Source of the DNA: Halomonas nitroreducens
GTDB lineage: Bacteria > Pseudomonadota > Gammaproteobacteria > Pseudomonadales > Halomonadaceae
Length of the DNA: 64,000 nt
Reading direction: 5' to 3'
NCBI RefSeq assembly: GCF_003966155.1
Contig: NZ_RXNS01000001.1
Location: 310,001 to 374,000 of the forward strand
Positions 19,796-31,004 of the stretch are shown one piece after another. The translations under genes were made by a program, and so were the position numbers. Every line of letters begins with the position of its first letter. Positions within the stretch are counted from its first letter, which is position 1. The notes beneath the pieces are model-generated. The model did no database searches. It was not told the DNA's origin and saw only the letters and a list, made by a program, of their open reading frames with translations.

Positions 19796-20779
19796 ATGAC
19801 ACTCGCCGAAATCGCTCGTCTGGCCGGGGTCTCGCGAACCACGGCCAGTTATGTCATCAACGGCAAGGCCGGGGAACGGCGCATCAGCCGAGAAACGGTC
19901 GACAAGGTCATGGCGGTGGTGCGCCAGCACCGTTACCGGGTCGATCCCCAGGCGGCGGCGCTGCGACGCGGCTCCAGTCGCACCCTGGGCCTGATCATTC
20001 CCGACCTGGAGAACGCCACCTATGCGCGGCTGGCCAAGCTCATGGAGCGCGGCGCCCGGGAGCAGGGCTACCAGCTGCTGATCGCGGGCTCCGATGATCG
20101 TCCCGAGGCCGAGCGCGACCTGGCGATTGCCCTGCGAGCCCAGCGTTGCGAGGTGCTGATCACCGCCAGTTGCCTGTCGATGGAGGACCCCTTCTACGCC
20201 GAGCTGCAGGCGGAGGGATTGCCGGTGGTGGCCGTCGACCGGGGGTTCGACCCGCGACGCTTCGCCAGCGTGGTCAGCAACGATGCCGAGGCCGCCGCCC
20301 AGCTGACCCGGTCGGTACTGGACGTCTCGGTGTCGCGCATCGCCTGGCTGGATGCTGTTCCCTGGCTGTCGATCAGCCAGGAGCGTCGCGCCGGCTTCCA
20401 GCAGGCCCTCGACGGCCGCAAGCTGGAGGTGATCATGCGGGGCGGGGAACGCTACGACCGCGCCGAGGGTGCGCGGCTGATGCGCTCGCTGCTCGACGAG
20501 CACGGGGCACCGGACGCCCTGGTCACGGCGTCCTACTCGCTGCTGGACGGAGTCCTGGATACCTTGCTGGAGGCCGGGGAATTGCTGCCTTCGCTGCGCC
20601 TGGCCACCTTCGGCGACAGCCGGCTGCTCGACTTCCTGCCGTTGCCGGTCAACTCGGCGGTGCAGGATCACGTGCGCATCGCGGCGGCGACCCTGGCCTG
20701 TGCCCTGGCCGCCTCACGCGGCGACTACCAGCCCGGGCGGGAGGTCATCCCGCGGAGCCTGAAGCGGCGCCCGGCTTGA
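19796..20779 (+). CDS. cra: Cra/FruR, LacI-family fructose repressor
   Basis: LacI-family repressor of 327 residues. The first 60 form the helix-turn-helix and hinge (LAEIARLAGVSRTTASYVINGKA), with the extended ISRETVDKV form seen in Cra rather than in most LacI proteins. The rest is a periplasmic-binding-protein-like effector domain starting at RTLGLIIPDLEN. Position opposite fruBKA with Cra-like sites between supports control by fructose 1-phosphate. A local fructose regulator, as in Pseudomonas, is more likely than an E. coli-style global one. Confidence 0.92.
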   Translation: MTLAEIARLAGVSRTTASYVINGKAGERRISRETVDKVMAVVRQHRYRVDPQAAALRRGSSRTLGLIIPDLENATYARLAKLMERGAREQGYQLLIAGSDDRPEAERDLAIALRAQRCEVLITASCLSMEDPFYAELQAEGLPVVAVDRGFDPRRFASVVSNDAEAAAQLTRSVLDVSVSRIAWLDAVPWLSISQERRAGFQQALDGRKLEVIMRGGERYDRAEGARLMRSLLDEHGAPDALVTASYSLLDGVLDTLLEAGELLPSLRLATFGDSRLLDFLPLPVNSAVQDHVRIAAATLACALAASRGDYQPGREVIPRSLKRRPA

Positions 20780-20805
20780 GCCGGGCGGCCGGGCCTGAGC
20801 CGGCC

Positions 20806-21756
20806 TCAGGACTCGAGGTCGTCGCGGGTGGGCAGGGCGACGTAGGCGCCCGGGCGGGTGACGGCGTGGGCGCCGCAGCGACAGGCGAAGGCCAGGGCCG
20901 TCTCGAGACGTTCGGGGTCGCGGTGCCAGCCCTCCTCGACCCCGTCCTCGGCCAGCCGGGCCAGCAGGCCGCCGATAAAGGCGTCCCCTCCCGCGGTGGT
21001 ATCCACTGGCTCGACTGCCGGCGGTGCGACCGCCAGTGACATGCCCACCCCCTCGGCGCGCACCGTGCCGCCGCCATCGGTGATCACGGCGAGCTTGACC
21101 CCTGCCGCCAGGCGTTCGGCCAGCCAGTTCGCCTCGGGGTGATCGCCGCGCAGGAAGTCGAGCTCCTCCCGGGACAGCTTGAGCAGGTCCGCGGCGTCGA
21201 GCAGTCGGGTCACCAGGCCGATGTCCACCTGGTCGTCGGGCCAGAGGTTATGGCGCAGGTTGGCGTCGACGCTGACCAGGCAGCCCACCCGGGCGGCCAT
21301 TTCCGCCATGGCCAGGGTGGTCTCGGCGATGGCAGGCTCGGTGAGGCTGTTGCTGCACAGGTGGAGGATGGCCGGCTCGGCGAAGACGCCCGCCGGCAGG
21401 TGCTCGAGCCGGTACAGCAGGTCGGCGGCGGGCGGCCGATAGAAGTCGAAGGTCCGCTCGCCCTGGGCATCCCGCGAGACGAAGGCCAGCGCCGTACGCG
21501 CCTCGCGGGTCCGCGCGACCCCGGAGAGGTCGACCCCATGGCCGGCGAGCTCGCCGGCGAGGAAGTCGCCGAAGTGATCCTCGCCGAGCATGCCCAGGAA
21601 ATGGCTCGGCACCCCCAGGCGTGCGCAGGCCACGGCCACGTTGGCGGGGGCCCCGCCGGCATAGGGGGTGAAGGTCTCCGGGCCGTCCCGGGTCTCTCCG
21701 AGGCGGCTGGACAGCATGTCGACGAGGGCCTCGCCGAAGGCGATCACCGGGGTCAT
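20806..21756 (-). CDS. Fructokinase, PfkB family
   Basis: Sugar kinase of 316 residues, probably phosphorylating free fructose to fructose 6-phosphate. It shows AFGEALVDMLSS at the N-terminus, the YAGGAPANVAVACARLG substrate loop and the DTTAGGDAFIGGLL motif with the catalytic aspartate. An AGGAGACA ribosome site precedes the ATG at 21756. It ends the run edd-glk-mutarotase-aldo/keto reductase-fructokinase and converges with cra. Another hexose or 2-keto-3-deoxygluconate is a possible alternative substrate. Confidence 0.87.
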   Translation of the reverse strand: MTPVIAFGEALVDMLSSRLGETRDGPETFTPYAGGAPANVAVACARLGVPSHFLGMLGEDHFGDFLAGELAGHGVDLSGVARTREARTALAFVSRDAQGERTFDFYRPPAADLLYRLEHLPAGVFAEPAILHLCSNSLTEPAIAETTLAMAEMAARVGCLVSVDANLRHNLWPDDQVDIGLVTRLLDAADLLKLSREELDFLRGDHPEANWLAERLAAGVKLAVITDGGGTVRAEGVGMSLAVAPPAVEPVDTTAGGDAFIGGLLARLAEDGVEEGWHRDPERLETALAFACRCGAHAVTRPGAYVALPTRDDLES

Positions 21757-21797
21757 GGGTGTCTCCTGATCGAGTGGTGGGTATCGGGCATGGGCGT

Positions 21798-22676
21798 TCA
21801 GGCGACCTCGTGGCCGCGGGCCGCCTCGAGCAGCGCGTACCAGCTGGCGCGGTCGAGGTCCTGGGCGGCGTCCCGCCGCAGTGTCGCGATGCGCTCGGCC
21901 TTGAGGCTGCCGATCACCGGCAGCGGTCGACCGGGCAGGGCGCGCAGCCAGGCCAGGGCCAGGCCGGCGGGGGAGGCGTCGCGCTGCTCGGCGAGGCGCG
22001 ACAGCAGTCGGCCGGCCTCGCCCTGCAGGCAGGCACCGCCGCCCAGTGGCGACCAGGCCATGGGTACCTGGCCGTCGCCGACCACGGCGTCGAACAGGCC
22101 GTCGAAGAGCGGCTCGGCATGATCCAGCGAGAGCTGCAGCTGGTGGGCGACCAGGCGATGCGTCATGGCCGCCTGCAGCCGGCGCCACGCCTCGGGGAGG
22201 AAGTTCGAGACGCCCGCGGCGCCGATCTTGCCGGCGGCGATGGCGTCGTCCAGGGCGCGGGCGGTGGTCTCGGCGTCCATCAGCGGATCCGGGCGGTGGA
22301 GCAGGAAGTGATCCAGGTGGTCCACGCCCAGGCGCTCGAGGGAGGCGTCGATGGCTGCGGTCACGTAGGCCGCCGAGCTGTCGTAGTGCTTGACGGCGAA
22401 GGGTGAGGCGTCCCGCCCGGGGGCGACGATGCTGGTCTTGGTCACCACCCGGACCCGCTTCGCCAGCCCGGGGCGCGCCCGCAGGGCGTCGCCGAACAGC
22501 GTCTCGGCGGCCCGGTCGCCGTAGATGTCGGCGTGGTCGAACCAGTGCAGGCCCGCCTCGAGGCGGGCCTCGATCCAGTCGGCCAGTGTCCCGGGAGCAT
22601 GCAGGTCGCGGGCCTCATGCAGGTTCATCATGCCCAGGGCGAAGGGGACGTCGAAGCTAGGGGAGTCGTCGTTCAT
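21798..22676 (-). CDS. Aldo/keto reductase
   Basis: NADPH-dependent aldo/keto reductase of 292 residues, of the YdhF-like type (TIM barrel). The active-site aspartate and tyrosine lie in FDHADIYGDRAAE, the lysine in VVTKTSIV, and the cofactor-binding end in LPVIGSLKAERI. The ATG at 22676 overlaps the mutarotase stop as ATGA. The substrate is unknown; the sugar-catabolic context suggests an aldose or keto-sugar. Confidence 0.88.
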   Translation of the reverse strand: MNDDSPSFDVPFALGMMNLHEARDLHAPGTLADWIEARLEAGLHWFDHADIYGDRAAETLFGDALRARPGLAKRVRVVTKTSIVAPGRDASPFAVKHYDSSAAYVTAAIDASLERLGVDHLDHFLLHRPDPLMDAETTARALDDAIAAGKIGAAGVSNFLPEAWRRLQAAMTHRLVAHQLQLSLDHAEPLFDGLFDAVVGDGQVPMAWSPLGGGACLQGEAGRLLSRLAEQRDASPAGLALAWLRALPGRPLPVIGSLKAERIATLRRDAAQDLDRASWYALLEAARGHEVA

Positions 22677-23611
22677 GGCTCGCTCGTCAGGGAGAGGGTG
22701 GTGCCCAGCAGGTGTTGGGCGCCGGGGACCAGCCACACCGGATCGAGCCGGGTGTTGGCGGATTCGATGCACAGGAAGCGGCGGCCCGCCTCGGCGGGGG
22801 TGTCCGCCGGCAAGGCGTCGCCGGGGTGCCAGATCACCGCCGAGTCGCTGCCCTGGCGGGCGACGCGCAGCCGGCGGCGGCCGTCGTCGAGGACCAGCTC
22901 GGCATTGCTGTGGTAGATGCGGTCCAGGCCGCCGCGTACGCCCAGCTCGCCCTGCTGCTCGCGCTCGGCGAAGTCGGCCAGCTTGTCCAGGTAACGGGCG
23001 CCGGCCAGCCCCTCCACCCGGCAGGCATGGGCCTCGGCCACCGCCAGGTAGCTGTGCAGGGCGCCGGTGATCTTCACCGGGGTCTCGCCGACATGCTCGG
23101 TGATCAGCTCCACGTGCAGGCGCTGGGCGTTGGCCTGGATCACCGCCCGGGGGACCAGCTGGGTGTGCAGCCGCTCGACCGGGGAGAGGTGCAGCTCCAC
23201 CCCCTCCTCGTGCTCGTCCACGGCCTCCAGGCCCCACTCGGCCTTGCGGGCCGGGCCGTGCATGGGGCCGGAGCGATCGGGCGACTCGTCGGCGGTGCGC
23301 TCGTCGGCGAACCAGGGCCAGCACAGCGGGATGCCGCCCCGGATGGCCCCGGGCAGGGCCTGGGGGGTGGGCGTGATCCATAGCCAGCCGCCGGGTACCA
23401 GCGTCTCCTCGGCGTCGCCCGCTGGGAGGGGGGCGGCGGGTCCGGACGGCGCGGCGCCAGCCGGTTGGTAGTGCAGGACCTGGGCGCCCTGGAGCGATAC
23501 GGCAAGCTCGCCCCAGGGTTCCCGGGCCAGCCAGACCTCGCGGCCGGCCCAGTCGGCACGGCGCTGGCCGTGGGTGGCGTCCAGCAGGGCGCGCAGGGAT
23601 GCGGGTATCAT
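22673..23611 (-). CDS. D-hexose-6-phosphate mutarotase (YeaD-like)
   Basis: Aldose-1-epimerase-fold protein of 312 residues that should interconvert the anomers of glucose 6-phosphate, feeding the beta form to zwf. Visible features are SLQGAQVLHYQP near the N-terminus, GGIPLCWPWFAD and the ITGALHSYLAV segment with the catalytic histidine. A strong GGAGGAGG ribosome site precedes the ATG. It sits between glk and the reductase gene in the same operon. Confidence 0.87.
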   Translation of the reverse strand: MIPASLRALLDATHGQRRADWAGREVWLAREPWGELAVSLQGAQVLHYQPAGAAPSGPAAPLPAGDAEETLVPGGWLWITPTPQALPGAIRGGIPLCWPWFADERTADESPDRSGPMHGPARKAEWGLEAVDEHEEGVELHLSPVERLHTQLVPRAVIQANAQRLHVELITEHVGETPVKITGALHSYLAVAEAHACRVEGLAGARYLDKLADFAEREQQGELGVRGGLDRIYHSNAELVLDDGRRRLRVARQGSDSAVIWHPGDALPADTPAEAGRRFLCIESANTRLDPVWLVPGAQHLLGTTLSLTSEP

Positions 23612-23629
23612 TCGACCTCCTCCGTCGAG

Positions 23630-24598
23630 CTACTCGACCTCTTCATTGTGCAGGGCCTCGGCGGCGCCCAGCAGGCCGGTCCAGGGCGCGGTGACCACCT
23701 GGACGGGAATGTGGCCGGTGTAGGCGCTCATGCGGCCCTTGGCGGCGAAGGCCTCGAGGAAGCGGCTTTCCGGCAGCCAGTCGAGCAGGCGGGGCAGGAT
23801 GCCGCCGCACAGGTAGACGCCGCCCCGGGCGCCGAGGGTGAGCGCGGCATCGCCGCTGACGTCGCCGAGGATCTTCAGGAAACGCAGCAGGGTATCACGG
23901 GCCACGCCGTCGCCGCTGCCGGCCGCCTCGGTGACCTCGGCGGGAGTGGCGTGGCGGGGGGGGGCGCCCTTCAGCGAGCAGTGGGCGAGGTACAGGTCCA
24001 GCAGGCCCTGGCCACAAAGCAGCCGCTCCACCGAGATCCGGCCATAGCGGTTGCGGAAGTGGCGCAGCAGGTTCTGTTCGCGCTCGTCGGTGGGGGCGAA
24101 GGTCACGTGGCCGCCCTCGGTGGGCAGCGGTATCCAGGCATGCCGGCCGGGGAAGACCCCGGCCACCCCGAGGCCGGTGCCGGGGCCGATCACCAGGCGT
24201 GCGGCGTGGGGTGCCGCCTCGCCGGCCTGGAGGCTGACCAGCTCCTCCTCGGCGACGTGAGGTACGCCCAGCGCCTGGGCCATGAAGTCATTGATGACCT
24301 TGAACAGCTCGAGGTCCAGGGCCTGCCTGACCTCGGCCTTGGTGAAGTCCCAATGATTGTTGGTCATCGTTACCCGTTCGCCGTGGACCGGGCAGGCAAA
24401 GGCCAGGCAGGCCTCGCGCGGGGCGTCGTCGCCGACGGCGCCGACCCGGGCCAGGTAGTCGCGGATCGCCGCCACCGGGCCGTCGTAGTCGGCGCAGGGC
24501 AGGCTCTGGATGTCATGGGGGACGACGGCGCCCGGCGTCACCAGCGCCAGGCGTGCGTTGGTCCCACCGATATCACCGATCAGGGCCGGTCGTGTCAT
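23630..24598 (-). CDS. glk: Glucokinase
   Basis: ATP-dependent glucokinase of 322 residues of the E. coli Glk type. The phosphate-binding loop GDIGGTNARLAL is at residues 8-19; the catalytic region NNHWDF and INDFMAQALGV, and GPGTGLGVAGVFPG, follow. It supplies glucose 6-phosphate to the Entner-Doudoroff pathway. It follows edd by 121 bases and precedes the mutarotase by 18. Confidence 0.95.
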   Translation of the reverse strand: MTRPALIGDIGGTNARLALVTPGAVVPHDIQSLPCADYDGPVAAIRDYLARVGAVGDDAPREACLAFACPVHGERVTMTNNHWDFTKAEVRQALDLELFKVINDFMAQALGVPHVAEEELVSLQAGEAAPHAARLVIGPGTGLGVAGVFPGRHAWIPLPTEGGHVTFAPTDEREQNLLRHFRNRYGRISVERLLCGQGLLDLYLAHCSLKGAPPRHATPAEVTEAAGSGDGVARDTLLRFLKILGDVSGDAALTLGARGGVYLCGGILPRLLDWLPESRFLEAFAAKGRMSAYTGHIPVQVVTAPWTGLLGAAEALHNEEVE

Positions 24599-24719
24599 GG
24601 TCTGGTCTCACGTGTTCGTCCAGGGGCGGGCTACCCTAGGGTATCGTCGCCAGGTCCGCCAGGCCGCCGCCCCTCCCGAGCGGGAATCGGGGCGGCACCT
24701 CGGCGCGCAGCGCCTGGCC

Positions 24720-26606
<1,887 letters not shown>

Positions 26607-26638
26607 GGGGCACCTCGGCAACGAGAAGGATGAATCTA

Positions 26639-26657
26639 GTAAGTTTAACAAACTTAC
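26639..26657. promoter_or_regulatory. Perfect palindrome upstream of edd
   Basis: GTAAGTTTAACAAACTTAC is an 8-bp perfect inverted repeat around AAC, 33 bases before the edd start. Each arm resembles a HexR half-site (TGTAAGTTT), so it may be a second HexR site or the site of another regulator. Confidence 0.5.
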
Positions 26658-26696
26658 AGCCAAAATATCGCGATTGGTAGGTCGATGCGGCTATAG

Positions 26697-26712
26697 TTGT
26701 AATTATTTTACC
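26697..26712. promoter_or_regulatory. HexR-like operator upstream of edd
   Basis: TTGTAATTATTTTACC matches the HexR consensus TGTAATTAAATTACA at 12 of 15 positions by eye and sits in an AT-rich patch about 90 bases before edd. Confidence 0.6.
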
Positions 26713-26811
26713 TATTCTGGCCTCGTCGACGCGACGCCAGTGACCGGCAGGCGGGGTGGCAGGGCGGCAGGTGGCCAGGGCCTGTTGATGTTTCCTCATG
26801 GCCGCGACAGA

Positions 26812-27045
26812 GGTCCATTGGGTGCAGAACAAGGCGTGAGGAGCGTCGTTGGGTCGTTCCCAATGAGCAACGAACAACGCAGTGCTGTGCCCAATGGACC
26901 CTGCCCCTTCGGGTTGCGCGCCAAAGAACGCCATGCAGCGTTGCGAAACTGGGTACGGGCACCACCATTGCCGGCGTTTCGCGCCTTGCCTGACGCCCTT
27001 GGCGCCGCAACGCGGTTCGTGATGAAACGTCAACCGGCCCTAGGC
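26812..27045. repeat. Structured intergenic element, possible dispersed repeat remnant
   Basis: No coding evidence, but dense inverted repeats: GGTCCATTGGG (26812-26822) pairs with CCCAATGGACC (26890-26900), enclosing the partly pairing GCGTCGTTGGGTCGTT and AACGAACAACGC; GCGAAAC (26943-26949) pairs with GTTTCGC (26976-26982). The base composition is less GC-rich than the flanking genes. It may be a dispersed repeat or a mobile-element remnant, but I see no transposase motif. Confidence 0.4.
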
Positions 27046-27098
27046 ACAATGTAGGTGTTCTGCCGGCGTCTTGTCAGCCGGCCCAGCCGGGAGCCCCC

Positions 27099-28238
27099 AT
27101 GAGCCGATTGCGTCTCACCGAGCTGCCCGCCATCGAGGCGGTGGCCGCCGCATCCTGGAACGCCCTGGTGGGTGACGATCACCCCTTCCTGCGCCATGAG
27201 TTCCTGCACGCCCTGGAGGCCAGCGGGGCGGTGAGCCCGGCCACCGGCTGGACGCCGCGCCACCTGACCCTGTGGCGGGGCGAGACCCTGGTGGGGCTGT
27301 TGCCGCACTACCACAAGCAGCACTCCTTCGGCGAATACGTCTTCGACTGGGCCTGGGCCGAGGCCTGGGAGCAGGCCGGCGGACGTTACTACCCCAAGGG
27401 GCTCAGCGCGATCCCCTTCACGCCCGCCCCGGGGCCGCGCCTGGCGCTGGCCGCGGACGTCGATCCGCTGGCGGCCCGCCGGCGCCTGGCCGAGGCCTGG
27501 GAGGCGGGCGAGCTGTCGAGCTGGCACCTGCTGTTCGCCGAGCCGGCCGAGGTGGCCGCCTGGCGGGCGGCCTGCCCCGAGCTGATCCCGCGCCACGGCG
27601 TGCAGTTCCAGTGGCATGACCGCGGCTACGGTGACTTCGCGGGCTTTCTCGGCGCCCTGACCTCGAAACGGCGCAAGGCCATCCGTCGCGAGCGCCGCCG
27701 GGTCGCCGAGCAGGGGCTGACCCTGCATCGCCTGGAGGGCGAGGCGATCGGCGACGCCGACCTGGCGCACTTCTTCCGCTGCTACCAGCTCACCTACCTG
27801 GAGCGTGGCCGGCCCGGCTACCTCAACGCGGACTTCTTCGCTCGACTGCGCCGCACCCTGCCCGAGGCACTGCTGCTGGTCCAGGCCCGCCTCGACGGCA
27901 AGCCGGTGGCCGCGGCCCTGTGCCTGCAGGGGCGCCGGACCCTCTATGGCCGCTACTGGGGCAGCGAAGTCCTGGCCGACGGCCTGCACTTCGAGGCCTG
28001 CTACTATCAGGGCATCGAGCATTGCCTGGCCCGTGGCCTGAGCCGCTTCGACCCCGGTACCCAGGGCGAGCACAAGCTGGCCCGGGGCTTTGCCCCGTGC
28101 CGGCTGACATCCCTTCACCATATCGCCGATCCCCGCCTGCGGGCCGGGGTGGCGCGCTTCTGCGCCGAGGAGCGCGACCACGTCGAGGCCTATGTGGCGG
28201 CCACCCAGGCGGCCCTGCCGTTGCGGGCCATGTCCTGA
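27099..28238 (+). CDS. COG3146-type GNAT-family N-acetyltransferase
   Basis: Protein of 379 residues belonging to the FemAB-like/GNAT family known as COG3146 (DUF482). Typical parts are the N-terminal NPFLRHEFLHALE-like stretch (here HPFLRHEFLHALE), GLLPHYHKQHSFGEYVFDWAWA, KRRKAIRRERRRV, and near the end RFDPGTQGEHKLARGF. The biochemical role of this family is not settled; a link to cell-wall or lipid modification is assumed from the FemAB fold. GGGAGC precedes the ATG. It occupies the place upstream of ftsB where eno is usual. Confidence 0.85.
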   Translation: MSRLRLTELPAIEAVAAASWNALVGDDHPFLRHEFLHALEASGAVSPATGWTPRHLTLWRGETLVGLLPHYHKQHSFGEYVFDWAWAEAWEQAGGRYYPKGLSAIPFTPAPGPRLALAADVDPLAARRRLAEAWEAGELSSWHLLFAEPAEVAAWRAACPELIPRHGVQFQWHDRGYGDFAGFLGALTSKRRKAIRRERRRVAEQGLTLHRLEGEAIGDADLAHFFRCYQLTYLERGRPGYLNADFFARLRRTLPEALLLVQARLDGKPVAAALCLQGRRTLYGRYWGSEVLADGLHFEACYYQGIEHCLARGLSRFDPGTQGEHKLARGFAPCRLTSLHHIADPRLRAGVARFCAEERDHVEAYVAATQAALPLRAMS

Positions 28239-28361
28239 GCCGGGCCCCGCAGGGGGCATCGCCGCGAGCGATGACGGCGCTCGCGACGGTTTCGTGGATG
28301 AGGCCGGCGGGGGAAGATGGCATACTAGCCGTCATCGACGATCTGGTGACGGAACCGCCGC

Positions 28362-28667
28362 ATGCTCAAATGGTTGGCCATCGTGCTCATCGCCTTGCTG
28401 GCGTTGCTGCAGTATCGCCTGTGGCTCGGCGAAAGCGGCTTGCGCGAGCTGGCCGAGGTGCGCCAGCGGGTCACCACCCTGGAGGCCGAGAACGCTCCGC
28501 TGCGGGCGCGCAACGCGCGGCTCGCCGCCGAGGTGGTCGACCTCAAGACCGGGCTGGACGCCATCGAGGAGCGGGCGCGCAGCGACGTCGGCATGGTGCG
28601 CCGCGACGAGCAGTTCTTCTGGGTCCCCGATGCCGGGAGCGATGCCCGGGGAGGGCAGGCGCCTTGA
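28362..28667 (+). CDS. ftsB: Cell division protein FtsB
   Basis: Small bitopic divisome protein of 101 residues, partner of FtsL and FtsQ. It has one membrane helix at about 4-20 (LAIVLIALLALLQYRLWL), then a leucine-zipper-like coiled coil (about 25-70), and the family's C-terminal motif ARSDVGMVRRDEQFFWV. Its stop overlaps the ispD start as TTGA, the usual ftsB-ispD linkage. eno, the usual upstream neighbour, is not here. Confidence 0.93.
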   Translation: MLKWLAIVLIALLALLQYRLWLGESGLRELAEVRQRVTTLEAENAPLRARNARLAAEVVDLKTGLDAIEERARSDVGMVRRDEQFFWVPDAGSDARGGQAP

Positions 28668-29386
28668 GCGAGATGCCTTGGCTGGTGGTGCCCGCGGCGG
28701 GGCAGGGGCGGCGCATGGGGGCGGATCGCCCCAAGCAGTACCTGTCCCTGGGCGGCGCGCCGGTGCTGGCCCGGACCCTGGAGCGCCTCCACCTGGCCTT
28801 TCCCCGAGCTCGGCTATGCCTGTGCCTGGATCCCGAGGACAGCCGCTTCGATCCGGCCTGGGTGCCCTTCGCCGATTGGCGGCGGGTTGCCGGGGGCGCC
28901 GAACGGGTCGACTCGGTGGCCAATGCCCTGGAGGCCATCGCCGGGCACGCCGCCGACGGGGAGCCGGTGCTGGTGCACGACGTGGCGCGCCCCTGCGTGA
29001 CCGTCGACGACCTGCGCCGGCTCCACGCGGCGGTGGTCGAGGACGCGGTGGGAGCGTTGTTGGCGGCCCCGGTGGCCGACACCATGAAACGCGACGACGG
29101 GGCCGGCCGGGTGCGCGGCACCGAGTCCCGCGCGGGCCTCTGGCATGCCCTGACGCCCCAGGGCTTCGCCTATGGCCTGCTGCGGCGGGCCCTGGCCGAG
29201 GCAGCCCAGTGCGGGGTTGCCGTGACCGACGAGGCCTCGGCGGTGGAGGCCCTGGGCATGGCACCGCGTCTGGTCAGCGCGCGCCGCGACAACCTCAAGA
29301 TCACCCATCCCGAGGACCTGCCCCTGGCCGAGCTGATCCTCGCCGCCCAGGCCGATGCCACTTCCATTGACCCAGAACCACGCTGA
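28664..29386 (+). CDS. ispD: 2-C-methyl-D-erythritol 4-phosphate cytidylyltransferase
   Basis: MEP-pathway enzyme that joins CTP to methylerythritol 4-phosphate for isoprenoid synthesis. The nucleotide-binding signature VPAAGQGRRMGADRPKQYL is at the N-terminus, with LVHDVARPCV and TDEASAVEALG further on. The start is uncertain: a TTG at 28664 overlaps the ftsB stop and lies 8 bases after GGGAGGG (240 residues); the ATG at 28673 gives 237. I prefer the TTG from spacing. ispF follows 15 bases downstream. Confidence 0.95.
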   Translation: MSEMPWLVVPAAGQGRRMGADRPKQYLSLGGAPVLARTLERLHLAFPRARLCLCLDPEDSRFDPAWVPFADWRRVAGGAERVDSVANALEAIAGHAADGEPVLVHDVARPCVTVDDLRRLHAAVVEDAVGALLAAPVADTMKRDDGAGRVRGTESRAGLWHALTPQGFAYGLLRRALAEAAQCGVAVTDEASAVEALGMAPRLVSARRDNLKITHPEDLPLAELILAAQADATSIDPEPR

Positions 29387-29401
29387 CAGGGGAAACACCG
29401 C

Positions 29402-29893
29402 ATGATGCGAATCGGCCACGGCTTCGATGTGCACCGCTTCGGCGAGGGCGACCAGCTGATGATCGGGGGGGTCGCCATCCCCTTCACGCATGGCTTCATC
29501 GCCCACTCCGACGGCGATGTGCTGCTGCACGCGATCTGCGATGCCCTGCTCGGGGCCTGCGCCCTGGGCGACATCGGGCGCCACTTCCCGGATACCGACC
29601 CGGCCTGGGCCGGCGCCGACAGTCGCGCCCTGCTGCGCCGGGTGATCGGACTGGTGCAGGATGCCGGCTACCGCGTCGGCAACCTCGATGCCACGGTGAT
29701 TGCCCAGGCGCCGAAGCTGGCCCCCCATGTCGCGGCCATGACGGCGAATCTCGTCGCGGACCTGGGCGTGGCCAACGGCGCGGTCAACGTCAAGGCCACC
29801 ACCACCGAACGGCTGGGCTTCACCGGCCGCGGCGAGGGCATCGCCGCCGAGGCGGTGGTGCTGCTGGTCGCCCGGGAGACGGCCCATGGCTGA
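29402..29893 (+). CDS. ispF: 2-C-methyl-D-erythritol 2,4-cyclodiphosphate synthase
   Basis: MEP-pathway enzyme of 163 residues that closes CDP-ME 2-phosphate to the cyclodiphosphate with release of CMP. Metal ligands are in [10 protein letters not shown] at the N-terminus, and [17 protein letters not shown] and [10 protein letters not shown] are conserved. Two ATG codons stand in tandem (29402 and 29405); either could be used, after AGGGGAAA. The end overlaps truD by 8 bases. Confidence 0.96.
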   Translation: MMRIGHGFDVHRFGEGDQLMIGGVAIPFTHGFIAHSDGDVLLHAICDALLGACALGDIGRHFPDTDPAWAGADSRALLRRVIGLVQDAGYRVGNLDATVIAQAPKLAPHVAAMTANLVADLGVANGAVNVKATTTERLGFTGRGEGIAAEAVVLLVARETAHG

Positions 29894-31004
29894 GGCGATC
29901 CACTGGCCGCCGCACTGGCCCCGGGTGCTCGACGCCCGCTTCGGGGCGCCGCGCCCCGCCGCCTATCGTGCCTGTCCGGAGGATTTCCGGGTGGAGGAAT
30001 GCCTCGGCTTCGCCCCCGAGGGGCAGGGCGAGCACCTCTGGCTATGGGTGGAGAAACGTGATCTGACCACCGCCATGGTCGCCAAGCAGCTAGCCCGGGC
30101 CTGCGAGGTCGCGCCGCGGCAGGTCGGCTATGCGGGGATGAAGGACCGCGTGGCGGTGACTCGCCAGTGGTTCTCGGTGCACCTGCCCGGCCGCGAGGCA
30201 CCTCACGACCTGGCGGAGCGGCTCTCGGAAATGCCCCTCGAGCTGCTCGAGGTCACCCGGCACCCGCGCAAGCTCAAGCGCGGCGTGCACCGTGCCAACC
30301 GCTTTCGCCTGCGCCTCACCGGCGAGGCCCTGGCCGACCCGGCCCTGGCCGCGCGCTGGGAGTGGCTGTGCCGCCATGGCGTGCCCAACTACTTCGGTCC
30401 CCAGCGCTTCGGCCCCGAGGGGCGCAACCTGCAGCGGGCGCTGAGCGTGCTGGCGCGGGGCTGGCGCAAGCGCGACGACCGCGACGGCATGCTGCTTTCG
30501 GCGGCGCGCAGCTACCTGTTCAACACCCTGCTCGCCGGGCGCATCGTCGACGGCAGCTGGGCGACTCCCCTGCCGGGGGAGGCGGTGATCCTCGACGGCT
30601 CGAGCAGCCAGTTCGTCGTCGAGACCCTCGACGCGAGCCTTCGCGAGCGCGCCGAGCGGCTCGACCTCCATCCCAGCGGCGTGCTCTGGGGCCAGGGCCG
30701 CTCGGTGGCCCGGGACGAGGCGCTGGCCCGCGAGCAGGCCCTGGCCGAGGCCTGCCCCGCGCTCTGCGCGGGGCTCGAGCGGGCCGGCGTGCGCCTGGCA
30801 CGCCGGGCGCTGCGCCTGCGCCTGGAGGCCCCGCGATTCGAGCCGGGCGAGGGCGAGGCCTGGCTGTCCTTCACCCTGCCGCGGGGCGCCTTCGCCACGG
30901 CGGTGCTGCGCGAGCTGGTCGCCCACCCGACCCTGAGTTTTCAATCGCCCCCGCGGGGGCCAGAGCAAGGAGCCGCAGATGCGTCGACTGCTGCTGTCCA
31001 ATGA
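29886..31004 (+). CDS. truD: tRNA pseudouridine(13) synthase TruD
   Basis: Makes pseudouridine at position 13 of tRNA-Glu. The protein has 372 residues with the catalytic aspartate in [15 protein letters not shown], the FxVEE motif [10 protein letters not shown] and the NYFGPQRFG loop of the TRUD domain. The gene overlaps ispF by 8 bases and surE by 26, which is the common gammaproteobacterial arrangement. Confidence 0.95.
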   Translation: MAEAIHWPPHWPRVLDARFGAPRPAAYRACPEDFRVEECLGFAPEGQGEHLWLWVEKRDLTTAMVAKQLARACEVAPRQVGYAGMKDRVAVTRQWFSVHLPGREAPHDLAERLSEMPLELLEVTRHPRKLKRGVHRANRFRLRLTGEALADPALAARWEWLCRHGVPNYFGPQRFGPEGRNLQRALSVLARGWRKRDDRDGMLLSAARSYLFNTLLAGRIVDGSWATPLPGEAVILDGSSSQFVVETLDASLRERAERLDLHPSGVLWGQGRSVARDEALAREQALAEACPALCAGLERAGVRLARRALRLRLEAPRFEPGEGEAWLSFTLPRGAFATAVLRELVAHPTLSFQSPPRGPEQGAADASTAAVQ

